Shown: positions 1 to 12,040 of the stretch, piece by piece
Numbering within the stretch: the stretch's first letter is position 1
Layout of the letters: every line of letters starts with the position of its first letter
Origin: Rhizophagus irregularis
Lineage: Eukaryota; Glomeromycota; Glomeromycetes; Glomerales; Glomeraceae
Direction: 5' to 3'
Assembly (NCBI RefSeq): GCF_026210795.1
Contig: NC_089456.1
Location: 3,102,501-3,166,500, forward strand
DNA: 64,000 nucleotides
Notes under the pieces: generated by a model
What the model saw: the letters and a program-made list of their open reading frames with translations, nothing else
Database searches by the model: none
Told to the model about the DNA's origin: nothing
Position numbers and translations under genes: made by a program

Positions 1-460
1 TTTAAACTTTATTAGGCAGCCATTCTTTTTTATTACCCTCGTGAAATTTTATTAAGAACACACTTATTACTCCATGCTAAAAAATCAATAAAAGAAATCT
101 TTTCATTTAATTAGTGAAATGATCCGGATCATCCGCGAATACAAACGGATATCTGTCAGCTGAAGAAAATGATAGATCGAATAAATAATTCGTGGATATT
201 TGGATATTTGTTGCGAATGATCTGCAAATCACGAGTAGCATGAAATTCGCGGACTAAAAAAATTTTTTATATGATTGTTTTTTTAATTTAACAATTCAAA
301 AAAAAAAACTCTGTAATTATTAAATTTTGATAGAAGTTAAAGAAAAAAAGATTTTTCAATGTCTTTTGTGTAAATGTTTATTTCAAAGATGTTAAATTAT
401 TCATGAATATCTGATACGGATTATCCGCATAAATCCGTGATGCTTAAAATACAGTATCTA
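1..460. repeat. Direct repeat, left copy (flank of secreted-protein gene family)
   Basis: This stretch is nearly the same as 4829-5440, starting from the shared motif TTTAAACTTTATTAGGCAGC. In the right copy the block lies about 210 bases upstream of the small secreted protein gene at 4145-4619 (minus). The left copy therefore probably flanks another family member just outside the window. A shorter diverged copy is at 11394-11515, upstream of the decayed paralogue there. Confidence 0.85.
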
Positions 461-465
461 CAGTA

Positions 466-516
466 ACACCCCCATAAGTGCACGCACTTCGGGATCGGTG
501 CACTTAGGGAGGGTGT
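466..516. repeat. Perfect-stem hairpin insertion
   Basis: ACACCC at the left pairs with GGGTGT at the right, and an inner TAAGTGCAC pairs with GTGCACTTA. The equivalent place in the duplicate at about 5430 lacks it, so it looks like a small insertion in the left copy only. Confidence 0.55.
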
Positions 517-803
517 GCATTTAAAGAACAGCCAATAGAAAAATAGACAATTAAAAATCTTACAGAACTTTTACTTTTAATTTAAAGTTTTCTTTTTATT
601 TATTTATTAGTTTCAAAGTACTTTTAATACATTTAAATCAATAGAAACCAACATATTTTATGAACTATCTAATGCCTAACATAAATTTATCTATTTTTAA
701 AAAAATTAATAGTGACTAAACAGCCGTCACTAATTGGTCAATAGTCACGTGAATGCATTTATGGACTCCAATATACCCGGGATCATTCAGAATCACTTGC
801 ACA

Positions 804-1035
804 TGCGGTCCTCATCAGTCCACAGTTCAAGACCGGACTGTGGACCAGACTGATCGGTCTCCTATAACGATCCTGTACCTATAAAATTTTATCACGTGAC
901 TCCAAATAAAAGATTTCACAAAAGCACTAAAACTTTGGCCTGAATTATTCTATCTAAGGATCATCAGTTCTATACTTATATTGGAAATCAGTCCTTAAGC
1001 GGTCATGGCGGTCTGGACCGGACCGTTAACATCCC
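804..1035. mobile_element. MITE-like element, copy 1
   Basis: It shares most of its sequence with 8884-9150, including CAGTCCACAGTTCAAGACCG and GTCATGGCGRTCTGGACCG. Its right end, CGTTAACATCCC, is the inverse of the left end of the other copy (GGGATGCTAACG). This suggests an element of about 250 bases with GGGATGYTAACG terminal repeats, each copy having lost one end. No coding capacity was seen. Confidence 0.6.
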
Positions 1036-2672
1036 TGATGACTTTATAGTTGCGTACAAAACTTTTATGAATAATGTGCGTATAAAAATAATCTGAATTC
1101 CTGACACTAACACTGGTAATGAACGAATAGTATAATCGGATTCTTGTATTTGTCTTTCAGGCTTACTTATGAAATGACAGGATTATAAAATTTCCGTATG
1201 ATGACCTTTTCGGATTATGGGATTCAAAGATTATGAACTTTCGGGATTGTACCATTTCGGAATTACAATTAAGGATTTGGATTTGGGTTGTCAGGATAAC
1301 TTCGCAGAAACCTGGTTTATTACTAATTAATCACGTGATCGTATCTGATTAGCCTAAAATTCACATCAACTACTACGTGAGATCTTCAATGAATTGTTAC
1401 AAATCGCAAAAATTTCGGTAAACAGCATAGGAAATTAGTAAAAAATCCTTAAAACATTTTTTTTATTTTTTTTAGGTTATTCTTTCGGCTCTTGGTTGTG
1501 AAATTTTGGTGAGTTGATTTCTTATTTAACAAACGATTAACAGTTCGTTTTCTTTCTTTTTTTTTAGGTGGTTTTGGGTCATGAGATTTTGATAAAGTAA
1601 TTTTAGTTTTTTTTTCTTTAACGATGTTAATAAATTCTACTAACAATTCATCTTTTTGGTTTTTCTTTAGATTTCACCGATTTTCTCCAGAAATGAAACT
1701 CGTCCGAAGGCCGAAGCTGCAGAAACTAGTAGTCTGAAATATCTAACGGCATGTCAGATCTTCAGTTTATTTTTTTCAAATTTTTTTTTAATTTTTTATT
1801 ATAACTTGCCGAAATACATTTTGAAAATTATACTTACTATCTGTAAATATGCCCTAAACTACTTTATCAATTCCTATTTCTATATCTATATATATATGAT
1901 TTATTTTTCTAACCTAGCACGCTTGTTTTACGCATTTTTGTCTTTCTTTTCCTTCTTTTATGGTAGTCTTGTCAAACAGCTTGCATTTACCAGATTTTAT
2001 TCTTTGCGGAAACTTGGTGTTTTGCAACCTAGCGGTCATTACGTGCTTGTCACCAATATTTTCAAATTCGTATCTATCTTGTGACGGATCTATTTCTTTA
2101 ACGAAACATCTTACTTTTTGACTCTTTTCTTTTTTTAGGCGTCATGCCAAATGATATTATATTAATATTATATTTATTAAGGAACAAACTCAAGCTAAAG
2201 AACATATTAAAAAAGAAATCACGCTCAACTCTACAAGCTGATTCTACCAAAGACCGTCATTATGAGTTTATGTCCAGATAATTGGACGTGTAGATTTTGG
2301 TGGGTAATAGAATTTTTTTTGAATTTGTTTCTTTTAATGAAACGTCATATTAATGTTTCAATATTTCTTTTTTTTCCTAGGTGACTGGATCTTTATATAT
2401 ATATATATATATATACAGGTAAGGACTTTTTTTATTATGTTTATTTATATTTGTAGGAATCCAGCTTTGACTTGGGAATAACAGACCGGATCTTTGAGCG
2501 TCGACTCTTTGATCTTACTTCTTTTTGTTAAGTGGAATAAATCGACCAGCAAACCCGCCTGACTTCATAATCTAATCACTTGATAAAATGCTAAACAAAT
2601 CTCCATGCAATTGATAAATAGACTGAAGTTAATCAATCTTTCTTACATAATATCTTCCATGATTTGGCCTTG
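1036..2672. other. Intergenic, possible gene relics, no confident gene
   Basis: 1150-1310 carries degenerate GGATT/CCGAAT-type short repeats of the kind found in the foldback elements at 7440 and 11530. On the minus strand 1449-1670 is an open, very basic Lys-rich stretch without an ATG. On the plus strand 2145-2294 is a 49-codon open frame after a good 3' splice site. 2396-2416 is a TA run. I recognise no protein here. Confidence 0.5.
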
Positions 2673-3699
2673 CCCTATAAAAAATTTTTATCCGAATATT
2701 TCCATCATTTCTCCGTGTCTTCCGTAAAAATTCCGTGAAAATGATACATTCACGGAAAAAACATGGAAAGATAAAACACGGATCAGATTTTTTACAGGGT
2801 TGGACGTTGAATGAAGTACTTCAGATACTTTATGAGGTTAAAATGGGCAAGTTGAAGCAATTCCACAATTAGCCCATTGTTGATTTTCCATTCCTTGACT
2901 TATTTAGTGATGGTATACTAAGATTTAATTTAGTGAAGTCTCATATTAGTGGAATAAAACTAAATTACCAGTAAGTATTGTAGGTTACTAATGACAAATG
3001 AATATTTATCTATTAGAAGTTAGTTACAGTGTATTTAGTTTAAGAATATGTATTTTTTTTCAAAGCTGTCTAATATAATTTACTAAAACTCTGCAATTTC
3101 AAAAAGAACAATAACTTAAATATTTAAAAATACTTTACTATTTATTTACAAATTAGAAAATACAATTTTACGATTTGTTTGATTTGTTTATAAATTTGAT
3201 ACGATTTCGATAGTAAATTTTTACGATTTGTTGCAATTTTGGTATCTAATTTTGCACGATTCGATCAAGTCAGGTGGAGAATCGCCTTAATATTCAGTAA
3301 CTTCTTACAGGCGACTTTCAAAATTAAATCGTGATTGTATGAAACTAAATCGTGACCAAATCTTTATAAGTTTTACGATAAATTTTCAATATGGTCACTA
3401 TTTAGTTTCGATTTTAAAAGTTCTGCACCACATTCGATCCGTAATTCCAGCCTAATTGGTACTGTACGTTGATCACCGCTGCGCCACCAATCTGACAAAA
3501 AGATATTGTTTTCTCCCAATATTATATTCGCCAATACCTATTGCTAAATATATGAATGTAGACTTCAGTTTTTTATGTGGTTTAACTTCTCAATCTCCGC
3601 ATCTTGTATTAAATTGTAACAAATATTGTATAATAGCGTGCGAGTGTCCGGATAATTGACCCATTCCGAATATTTATCGGACAAACATTTTTTATAGGG
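2673..3699. mobile_element. Non-autonomous TIR element, about 1 kb
   Basis: The left end reads CCCTATAAAAAATTTTTATC. The inverted right end reads CCCTATAAAAAATGTTTGTC, and both continue with related CCGAATATT-like bases. Flanking TTG on both sides (2670-2672 and 3700-3702) is a possible 3-base target duplication. The interior has no transposase-like frame. The ends match over about 30 bases with some mismatches. Confidence 0.5.
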
Positions 3700-4144
3700 T
3701 TGGGAGCTACTAAATATAGTTTGCGTTATTAAAATTGCGTAAAGAAAAAGTGAATTTTATTTTTGTCCCAAATAAATGTTCCTGTAAACTTTCACATGAA
3801 ATAATCCTTGAAAATTAGTTTCGGGACTAGGTCAGCAGGACTGTTAACTCAACTTTAAGATTTTTTTTTTTGTCAGTCGACAGTTTAACATTTTATATTA
3901 TATATTCAAAAAATAAAAAAAGTAAATATCGAAAAATGAATATAATAAATACAAAAAATTTTTTTATATTTCATAATTCATGATAAAAATATTATTAATT
4001 AATTATAGTATTGATTTCATATTAATTTGTAATTATTAATAAAAGCCTAATTATAATATGATTTAAGATGTCATTTATAACTGATAAGACGTTAACTTTT
4101 GTATGACCATTTAACGGTATACGCGAAAATTTCAAATTATTATT

Positions 4145-4619
4145 TTATTGACTACCACAAGGATATACTTTCCAATTATTTTGGTGACCATGATAGTGCC
4201 AACAGATATCCTGAGTATTATCGAATGGTCCGAACCATTTATCTTCTTTAATAGAACCGGCAACACCAAAAACAAGGTTAAAAGTTATCATATCATCAGG
4301 TATAGACAATTCGAAGCCGTGATGAGAAACTGACCAATTATAATCGATCAAACCATCGTCTTCGCCCCAATTATAACGACCACTACCCATATAAGTGAGA
4401 GCAGCAGCCATTGCCGCTGTATTTTTGTCCAATTTGTTTTCAATCGTTACTATTTTGCCTATATATACATACATACAATAAATTACATCTAATCAAGACA
4501 ATAAAATTGAGAAAATTATTTTTATGATTATTCAAAAATTTACCTTCAGTGAGCGAAATAAAAGCTATTAGACTAATTATGATTGAAATGGTTAACACGA
4601 AAACGTGGTTGGGCTTCAT
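4145..4619 (-). CDS. Small secreted protein, unknown function (two exons)
   Basis: Exon 1 is 4619-4544 and exon 2 is 4458-4145. They are joined by a GT-AG intron (donor GGTAAATT, acceptor TATATAG) and give 129 residues. Residues 1-25 form a clear secretion signal: MKPNH, then a run of V, L, I and F ending in SLTEG. The mature part is rich in Trp, Tyr, Asn and Gly, with motifs SIPDDMITFNLVFGV and DKWFGPFDNTQDICWHYHG and two cysteines near the end. No known domain is recognised. Two paralogues in the window (10771-11225, 13289-13500) share the GPFNN.QDICWH core and promoter-side sequence but are broken. An apoplastic or host-interface protein would fit, but that is inference only. Confidence 0.75.
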
Positions 4620-4828
4620 GATAATTATATAAAAATGATACAGTATATTTGATGAGTCTGATAAAAAGTTTTTGCTTCCTCCTAGTAAATGGTTATATTT
4701 CTAATTATTTTTGAATTTCGCTCAAGATTTATTCTTGAGGGGTATTTATTAAAAATTTGCAGCTTATCCTCAAACGTATCTACCGTATCTTAATGAAAGC
4801 TTTACTAATAGATTAAACAAAAAAATCC

Positions 4829-5440
4829 TTTAAACTTTATTAGGCAGCCATTCTTTTTTATTACCCTCGTGAAATTTAATTAAGAACACACTACTTATTA
4901 CTCCATGCTAAAAAATCAATAAAAGAAATCTTTCATTTAATTAGTGAAATGATCCGGATCATCCACGAATACAAACGGATATCTGTCAGCTGAAGAAAAT
5001 GATAGATCGAATAAATAATTCGTGGATTATTTGCAAATCACATGAAATTTGCGGATTAAAAAAATTTTTTATATGATTGTTTTTTTTAACAGTTCAAAAA
5101 AAAAAACTCTGTAATTATTAAATTTTGAAAGAAGTTAAAAGAATTTTGTAATGTATTTTGTGTGAATATTTATTTCGATAAATTTCGGTTGTAGTTTTTT
5201 GATTTCTTAAACATTTTAAAGTATGGCAAAATAAATCCTAAAAAATGCACAATAAATTATATATCCGTATCTCTATTTATGAAAAAGAAAGAAACCACCA
5301 TTAATTTATTTAATTTCGAATTATTATAGTTGAACTCCATGAATGCAAATTATCCGTGCGAATTGTTCCATGGATTACTTATTAATTCATTAATTATTCA
5401 TGAATAAATAAATCCGTGATGCTTAAAATATCTACGGATT
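4829..5440. repeat. Direct repeat, right copy
   Basis: Counterpart of bases 1-460, with small indels, for instance AATTAAGAACACACTACTTATTACT here and a shorter form at the left. It lies upstream of the secreted protein gene at 4145-4619. Confidence 0.85.
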
Positions 5441-7439
5441 ATCATCTACGGATCGTTTCACTATAGTCCATCATACTAACAATATTGTGGCTGGAAATCA
5501 TTTATTTTATATTTTGATATGGAAATTCTAATTAGTAGACATTTTTTAAAATCTTTGTATTTAAGGCGTTTAAAATTTTATTTACTACGAAACCCATAAA
5601 ATCATTAATTATATTTGACCATTAAGTAGTGATATGAACATCTTCGTCAGCAGTAAACTCTACTGATTTTCTTACTATCTCTTTCTTTCATATACCGCGT
5701 CGGGTTCGTATCGACATAAACATCTCAAATTCACTATAACAATCGGTTGTCATACGTCATTATTCAGATCCATTCTTTTTATTTACTTGTTTCGTAATTC
5801 ATTTTAAAATTCTCTACATGCCGAATATAGTGCTACTGAGATAAATCTCCAAGGGATCCATTTAAAATCCTCGCAAATCATAATCCCGATTCCCGAAATT
5901 TCAAAATCCAAAATTTCATTATTCCCGATATTTATTCATTATCCTCCTGATAATTACTATGATATTATAGTGACATAAATACAAAAATTTTAAATGAAAT
6001 GTAGATAAGTACAGTACAATTTTTATTCACATAAACTCGTAAATTCACATTTGATGTCATCAACGAAGTTTATTAGCTACTACTTCATTTATTATTATTG
6101 TGACAAGCGCTTCAAGAGTCACTTATCATCCATGAGAAGAACAAACTCGGTTTTATTTCTAAAACGCAAGTCTATTTTTTTTTTAAAATAAAACGTGAAT
6201 TTCGCTTACTAATAATATCTACACAAACATAAAGATGATTTGTAATTTAAGTTCATACGTACTGTAAAATAAATTTTTTGTATTTATAAGTGTTGCTTCG
6301 ATCTGTGTACAGATTGATCTTGGATTAAACTGAAAATCTGGATAAAAATCTGCAGTTTGAACCGGATTTTATCAGATTGTTCAGATTTCAGATAACTCGA
6401 AACCAAGAAGAGGCCTCAGGGAAAAGAGGAAGCAGAATTCATAGATAACGATAATTAATGGCTTGTGTGGCTTACTTAATACTAGTATTTGATGTTGCGA
6501 ATATAATGATAGGACTAAAATTTTCCATGCATCCAGATTTTTATTAACTAACTGAATTTTCATCCAAATTAAATAACTATTTAATCCTTACTATAATTAC
6601 TCAAATGTACAGTAAATGCAAAGTTAAGTTAATTATTATAAAAATTTGGTTTCGATACATTACTACATATATTATCTTTCAATTATTACGAAAAATCAAG
6701 TGTAGATTATCCCTACCGGATTCCGTTTGCGTGGTTTAGGTTTATAATAACCATGTCGACTTTTAAAAGGGAATATCAGTTGAGATAGGAAATACAACTT
6801 AAAAATTCTTGTTTTATTTTATTAAAATAAAACTTTTTTTAGAAAATATTTTCGATAAAGAGTAGTATGATGGAGATCATTATCCAAAAACGGCTGACGG
6901 AAGGAATTAATTCAGGGGATATACTAGTCCTACGATCTCAAAGTCCGATCTGCGGGAATAATTTCAGATTGACAGATCAATTTTATTTATTACTTGTTTT
7001 ATAATTCATTTTAACATTTTCTCTCAGTTTATAAAATCTCTCAATAGTATATTATTCGAATAATTTCATGTGAAATAACTTAGAGCACGGTCGACGGAAG
7101 GAATTAATTCAGTGGATATAGTCCTACGATCCCGATCTGCGGGAACAATAAAAATCGTTCAGATTGGCAGATCAATTTTATTATTACTTGTTTCGTAATT
7201 CATTTTAACATTTCTCTTTATTAGCATTATCAACATTAACTATTCAAGGTCTAGTGCAAAATCTCTCAACAGTATATTATTCACTAATTTTATTAACAAT
7301 TTCATGTAGGACCATTCCTTGAATTTTATCTGCACACAACATTTCCTTGTAATTCTCTTTTTCTTAATTGTATATTATTTGAAATTGACTTTTTAAAATT
7401 AAAATTATTATCCTTGTAGGATCATATATACCTTTTCCC
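5441..7439. other. Intergenic with an internal tandem duplication
   Basis: 6893-7060 and 7088-7290 are two copies of one segment (GACGGAAGGAATTAATTCAG, then CGATCTGCGGGAA, then TAATTCATTTTAACATT). Shorter relics are near 5755-5815 and 12220-12340. 5875-5950 holds short CCCGAAT repeats. No gene could be supported. Confidence 0.55.
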
Positions 7440-8750
7440 TGAAGTTAATGCCTGACAATTTTCCGAACTGGAATTTCCCGAATCACCCAATTTCCCGAAT
7501 CCCTGTTTCTCGAATTCCAGTTTCCTAAAATCCAATCTCCTGAATCTCGAATTCAATATCCTGAATCCGGGACCTCCACAGAAGGTTTAAATTACGTAAT
7601 CGATTTTGACGATCATTTGCGATAAAAAGGGATTTCTCAAAAATTGTCTTTATAACTTAGGACGAAATTTTGCAAGCATTTAGCATTTAATTGAAAACTT
7701 TTTTTTTTTGCAAGAAATTTGTACAGTAGATATTTTTAATGAAATTATTGTAACATCTTGTAAAAAAAAACTGTTCACCGAAAAACTTATTTAAATTACA
7801 CCCTTTTTTACTAGATAGAAAAAATTTTCCGACTTATAAGCACATGATCATTGCAAAATCTCAAAACCATGTGATTAGTCCAATTTTCCTGTGGAGGTCC
7901 CCATATCCTGAATTCCAATACCCTGAATTCCAATATCACGAATGGACAATTTCCTGACAATAATATGTATTTTTTAAAAATTTACTGTATTACTTAATAG
8001 TTTATAAATCATATAGAATAAAAAAGAAAAATATTATTGCAAAACCACCAACCAGGATTTGACTAATTTCGCTAAACAATACAAATATTTTATTCATTAT
8101 CAAAGGAAAAAAATCAAAATTATCGCGCTTTCAAATTGTGCTATCCCATGCAACTAAATCCGGACAATTTATCTCTATGATCTCATCAGGAATTTTTTTC
8201 TACTTAAAGTCACGTGGAAATCCACATCGAATATTGTGGAAATCTGAATATTTTCCAAATACCCTGTGACAATACACGTGGTATTTTCAGCGTAGTTCCA
8301 CAAATTCTGCGTAGGATTTTGGGAATGTATGGAATTCCACATATTTCCGAGCCAATCTATGTGGAATTACATGGACCGATCTACCTGAAAACAGCTTCAT
8401 GATACATTTTATCTATTGGAAATGAAAAATTTCATGATGCTGGTAATTTTATTTTTAATATTTCTTTGCATAGGATAGCACAATTCCGAAAAGCGCGATA
8501 AAAAATAAAGTATAAAAACAGCAATTTATGCAAATTCACTATTCGGGATCATATTGGAATTCAGGGTATTGAGATTCAGGATATTGAGATTCAAGATATT
8601 GGAATTCATGATATCATTAGCAGGAAATCGGACTTCAGGAAAGGATGTTTCAGGAAAATATCCATTTCGGAAAATTAGCATTCAGGTAATTGAGTCCAGG
8701 AAAAAGTATATTCGTCCAGAAAATCGTACTACTGTAACCGAAATTATACG
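7440..8750. mobile_element. Foldback element with TCCTGAAT-type repeats in the arms
   Basis: The left part (7440-7568 and 7902-7960) is full of CCTGAATTCCAATA-type repeats. The right part (8535-8700) carries the reverse complement. Deeper in, TTATCGCGCTTTCAAATTGT near 8122 is mirrored by ACAATTCCGAAAAGCGCGAT near 8485. The loop (8205-8395) has several GTGGAATTCCACAT-like palindromes. There is no coding capacity; outer ends are uncertain. Confidence 0.6.
7569..7901. mobile_element. Small TIR element nested in the foldback element
   Basis: The ends are exact inverted repeats, GGGACCTCCACAG and CTGTGGAGGTCCC, with partial matching further in. The element is 333 bases, has no ORF, and separates two blocks of the surrounding CCTGAAT repeats. 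No clear target duplication is seen. Confidence 0.65.
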
Positions 8751-8883
8751 TACAAAAGTAATGGAAATTGGGAGCGTACAGTACATCGCTTTAAATTTCT
8801 TCGCAATGTGACTGAATGTAGATAGGCGCGATATTGGCGCTTACTATTATTTTATTTATATATAAGAACGCATATGACTTCTA

Positions 8884-9150
8884 GGGATGCTAACGCTTCA
8901 GTCTGGTCTTCATCAGTCCACAGTTCAAGACCGGACTGAGGACCAGACTGATCGTTTCAGTCCTAGTAAAACGGTCCTATAACACAGCAGTAATAAAAAA
9001 GATTTTACAAAAGCAGGCCAAACGCTAAAATTTTGGCCAAGTTCCAAGGACCGAAAAAAGTTACAGGATCATCGGTTCTATTGTCCAGTTCTATGTTCGT
9101 TCTAAATCAGTCCTTAAGACCGGACTGCGGTCATGGCGATCTGGACCGTC
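8884..9150. mobile_element. MITE-like element, copy 2
   Basis: Homologous to 804-1035. It retains the left end GGGATGCTAACG but has lost the clean right end. The internal CAGTCCACAGTTCAAGACCG and the right-hand GTCATGGCGATCTGGACCG are shared with copy 1. Confidence 0.6.
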
Positions 9151-9489
9151 CTAATGACTTCATAGGTTGCGCAATTAAAATATCACAAATATCACCAAAA
9201 AATTCGTCAAGTATATTATAAATTTCAGTTAACAGTCGGTAGATGAATTTGTAATTTATTAATAGAACCTAATTATGATATAATTTAAAGGAAAAATCTA
9301 TTTGGAACGATATGGTGTAAACATCGCCTGGGATTTCGATCACGTGTCAGTATAGGTTCGTTTCTTCTGTCTCAAGGTATTTTTCTTTTTTTCTTTTATT
9401 TTTATTTTTTATTTCTAACTTACATTCTTACACTTTGTTTCTTACTAACTCCATTTCATTATTTTTAAGTCCTTTAGTCCTTCCGGTTT

Positions 9490-9900
9490 TGCAATTAAGG
9501 TTCAGTTGGTTTTCACTTTACGTTTCGTTTCTCATTTTTTTTTTACTTGGTTTCCTATCATTACCCAACCTCCTATCATGATCATTTTTTTTATTTTTGT
9601 CTCTCACCTCCTATTACTTCTCATTATTCCATCCTTTTCGTCTCCCATCACTCTTCTTCATCTTCCCATCACTTCTTTTCGTCTCCCATCACCCCTTTTG
9701 TCTCCCATCACTCCTTTCACTCCTTTTCATCTCTCATCACTCCTCTTCGTCTTCCACACTTCTTTTCGTCTCCCATCACTCCTCTTCATCCCCATCATGT
9801 CCTATTTCTCCTTTTTGTTTCCCATCAATTCTCATTACTCTTTTTTACTCCCTTTCATCTTCTATTACTTTTCATTACTCCATTGTTATTCATTTTTTTA
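9490..9900. repeat. Pyrimidine-rich minisatellite
   Basis: Imperfect tandem units of the type TTTCRTCTCCCATCACTCC dominate about 400 bases. Open frames in all three plus frames are by-products of the stop-poor composition and are not genes. Confidence 0.8.
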
Positions 9901-10350
9901 TTAGCATCTTTCTCCTTGATCATTGTAATTTACTTATCTTTTTTATTTACTGTTATTGTTTCTTTTATTTGTATCACTTCATTAAAAATAAATACGGTGA
10001 TTTTTTCCTTTAAAATCGTAAATGTGTGACTATTTGCAAATAAAATTTCATCAGATAAGATTATTTTGAATAAATATGTTTGCAAAAAAAATTTTTTTTT
10101 AAAAATATCTTTTGCGATAAAATTTTTAAGTTTAACCGATCAAAAATTAGCTAAGTTAAAAAATCAGCAGCCGTCAGCCGATTAATGATCGCCCAGGCGA
10201 CGTCACCATATTGTAATATTAAAAATTATATTTATCACGACATACAAGCTATTTTGTATTAATTTACATTATATACTCACGATCAGTAAATTTAATAAAT
10301 TTTATAATGACAAATATTTATTCATAAATAATTATTTATTACCTTGTGGT

Positions 10351-10609
10351 CAGTGTTGTACATGGGACATGTCCCGCCAAAATTTTAATGTCCCGGACAT
10401 TGTCCCGTCCATGTCCCGTCCACGTCCCGTCCAAAAATTGTCCAAGTTTACAATTTGTCTTATCAAGACAGCACCTAATGGGCTATAATTTATAATTAAG
10501 ATCACGTGATTTTAATGTCCCAATGTCCCGGACATTGCTAAAATCCTTGGACGTGTCCTGGACTGTCCCGTCCCGTCCATGGACATGTCCCGTCCCTATG
10601 ACAACACTG
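10351..10609. mobile_element. hAT-type MITE with exact 8-base target duplication
   Basis: The ends are CAGTGTTGTACATGGGACAT and, inverted, CAGTGTTGTCATAGGGACGG. CTTGTGGT flanks both sides (10343-10350 and 10610-10617), which is the 8-base duplication expected of hAT insertion. The interior consists of GTCCCGTCC-like repeats. There is no ORF, so movement would depend on a transposase supplied elsewhere. Confidence 0.9.
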
Positions 10610-10770
10610 CTTGTGGTGATGAATAGTAGAGCCGTAATTTAAAATAACATTTATATCTCTGATTGATCATGAATAAATTTTTTAGGATATGCGCGCGTGA
10701 TTTTTATTTTTTGACATTGATATTATTTTTATTAAACATAAAATGAAATTACTAAAACTATTTAATTATT

Positions 10771-11225
10771 TTAAAAATTAACAAGGGTATATAGGTGACC
10801 ATAAAAGTGCCAACAGATATCTTGATTATTATTGAATGGTCCGCACCATTTATCTTGTTCAGTGGAGAAATCAGCGCCAAAAACAAGGTAATAAGTTGAT
10901 ATATTCTTATCATCAGGTATAGACAAGTTGGAGAAATTGACCAATTCTGAACGATTGCATCGTTTTAATGCTGCCAATCAAAATTACCACTTCCTAATTA
11001 AATAAGTGGTGGTAGAAGCCATTTCGTTGTACCTCTGTTCAATTTGTTTTGAATCTATACTGTTTTACCTATATATAGTATATATATCCAATGTATTACA
11101 TACATAATAATATTAAGAGAATTACTGTTATAATTATTCAAAAATTTACCTTCAGTGAGAGATATAAAAGCTATTAGGTTAAAAATGATTGAAATGATCA
11201 AGATGAAAAGAGGATTAGACTTCAT
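10771..11225 (-). pseudogene. Decayed small secreted protein paralogue 2
   Basis: A signal-peptide exon (11225-11150) with the same length and donor as the gene at 4145-4619 is intact (MKSNPLF, then hydrophobic, ending SLTEG). After the equivalent acceptor near 11075 the frame meets a stop within a few codons. The later part, 10977-10771, still shows the family core (SIPDDKNIS, YYLVFGA, QDKWCGPFNNNQDICWH). Upstream DNA resembles that of copy 1, so this is a whole-gene duplicate that decayed. Confidence 0.7.
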
Positions 11226-11393
11226 TATAATACTATAAAAATGATATTAGTGTATTTGATGGGTCTGATAAAACTTTTTACTTCTTCTTATTAATTGGTT
11301 ATATTTCTAAATATTTTTTGATTTTACTCAAGATTTATTCTTAAGGGTATTTATAAAAAAATTTGCGACTTATTCTCAAACGTTATCGTTATC

Positions 11394-11515
11394 TCTTTAT
11401 GAAGGCTTTAAAATTCATTAGGCTTTTTTTTATTACTCTTGTGAAACTTAATTAAGAACATACTCTGGAAAGTATTACTATTTCACGCCAAAAGTCGATG
11501 AAATCTTTCATTAAA
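11394..11515. repeat. Diverged third copy of the 1-460 repeat
   Basis: It retains TTCATTAGGC, TTATTACTCTTGTGAAACTT and AATTAAGAACATACT in the same order as the copies at 1 and 4829, and lies upstream of the decayed paralogue. Confidence 0.6.
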
Positions 11516-11529
11516 CCGTTGAGTAGACT

Positions 11530-12040
11530 GATTTCCCTAATGTCATTTTCCCGAAATATTATTGCCTGAAGTCATTTTTTCGATTACCCATTCCCGAACT
11601 AGATCATATTCCCAAAACTCAATTTCCCTAATATTGATATCTTGAATGGTCATTTACTAGATTAATAAATGATGTAAAGGTTTCTTTTTAACCCAATCCA
11701 TTTTACGGTGCATGAAAATGATTGACTGCTAAGATAATTTGATTACAAAATTTAAATAAAATAAATATATAAATAATAAAAATAATAATGCAATATATGT
11801 ACGTAAACTTTTTTACGTGAGAATAAAGAAACTACTACGCAGTAATTATTGTTCTTGACGCAATAATTCATTAATCCTTGTTATTGTATTATTTTTAACT
11901 GTATTATTTTTACCATACTGTATAGATACATATATTATAAATACAGTCTATACAGTCTAGATATTGGAAATTGCATTCAAAAAATTGACTTTAGGAAATG
12001 GTACAATTGGGAAAATGACATTCGGAAAAGGTCTCATACT
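11530..12040. mobile_element. Foldback element, about 500 bases
   Basis: The left arm has TTCCCTAATGTCATTTTCCC and GCCTGAAGTCATTTTTT. The right arm (11965-12040) carries their near-complement (AAAAATTGACTTTAGGAAAT, GGGAAAATGACATTCGGAAA). The centre is AT-rich. It is the same repeat style as 7440-8750. No ORF. Confidence 0.6.

Noticed and set aside
3456-3659. 67-codon plus-strand frame
   Set aside because: Lies inside a non-autonomous TIR element, has no known motif and no ATG at the apparent start.
9506-10029. Three overlapping open frames rich in Ser, His, Pro and Phe
   Set aside because: All arise from one pyrimidine-rich minisatellite with few stop codons.
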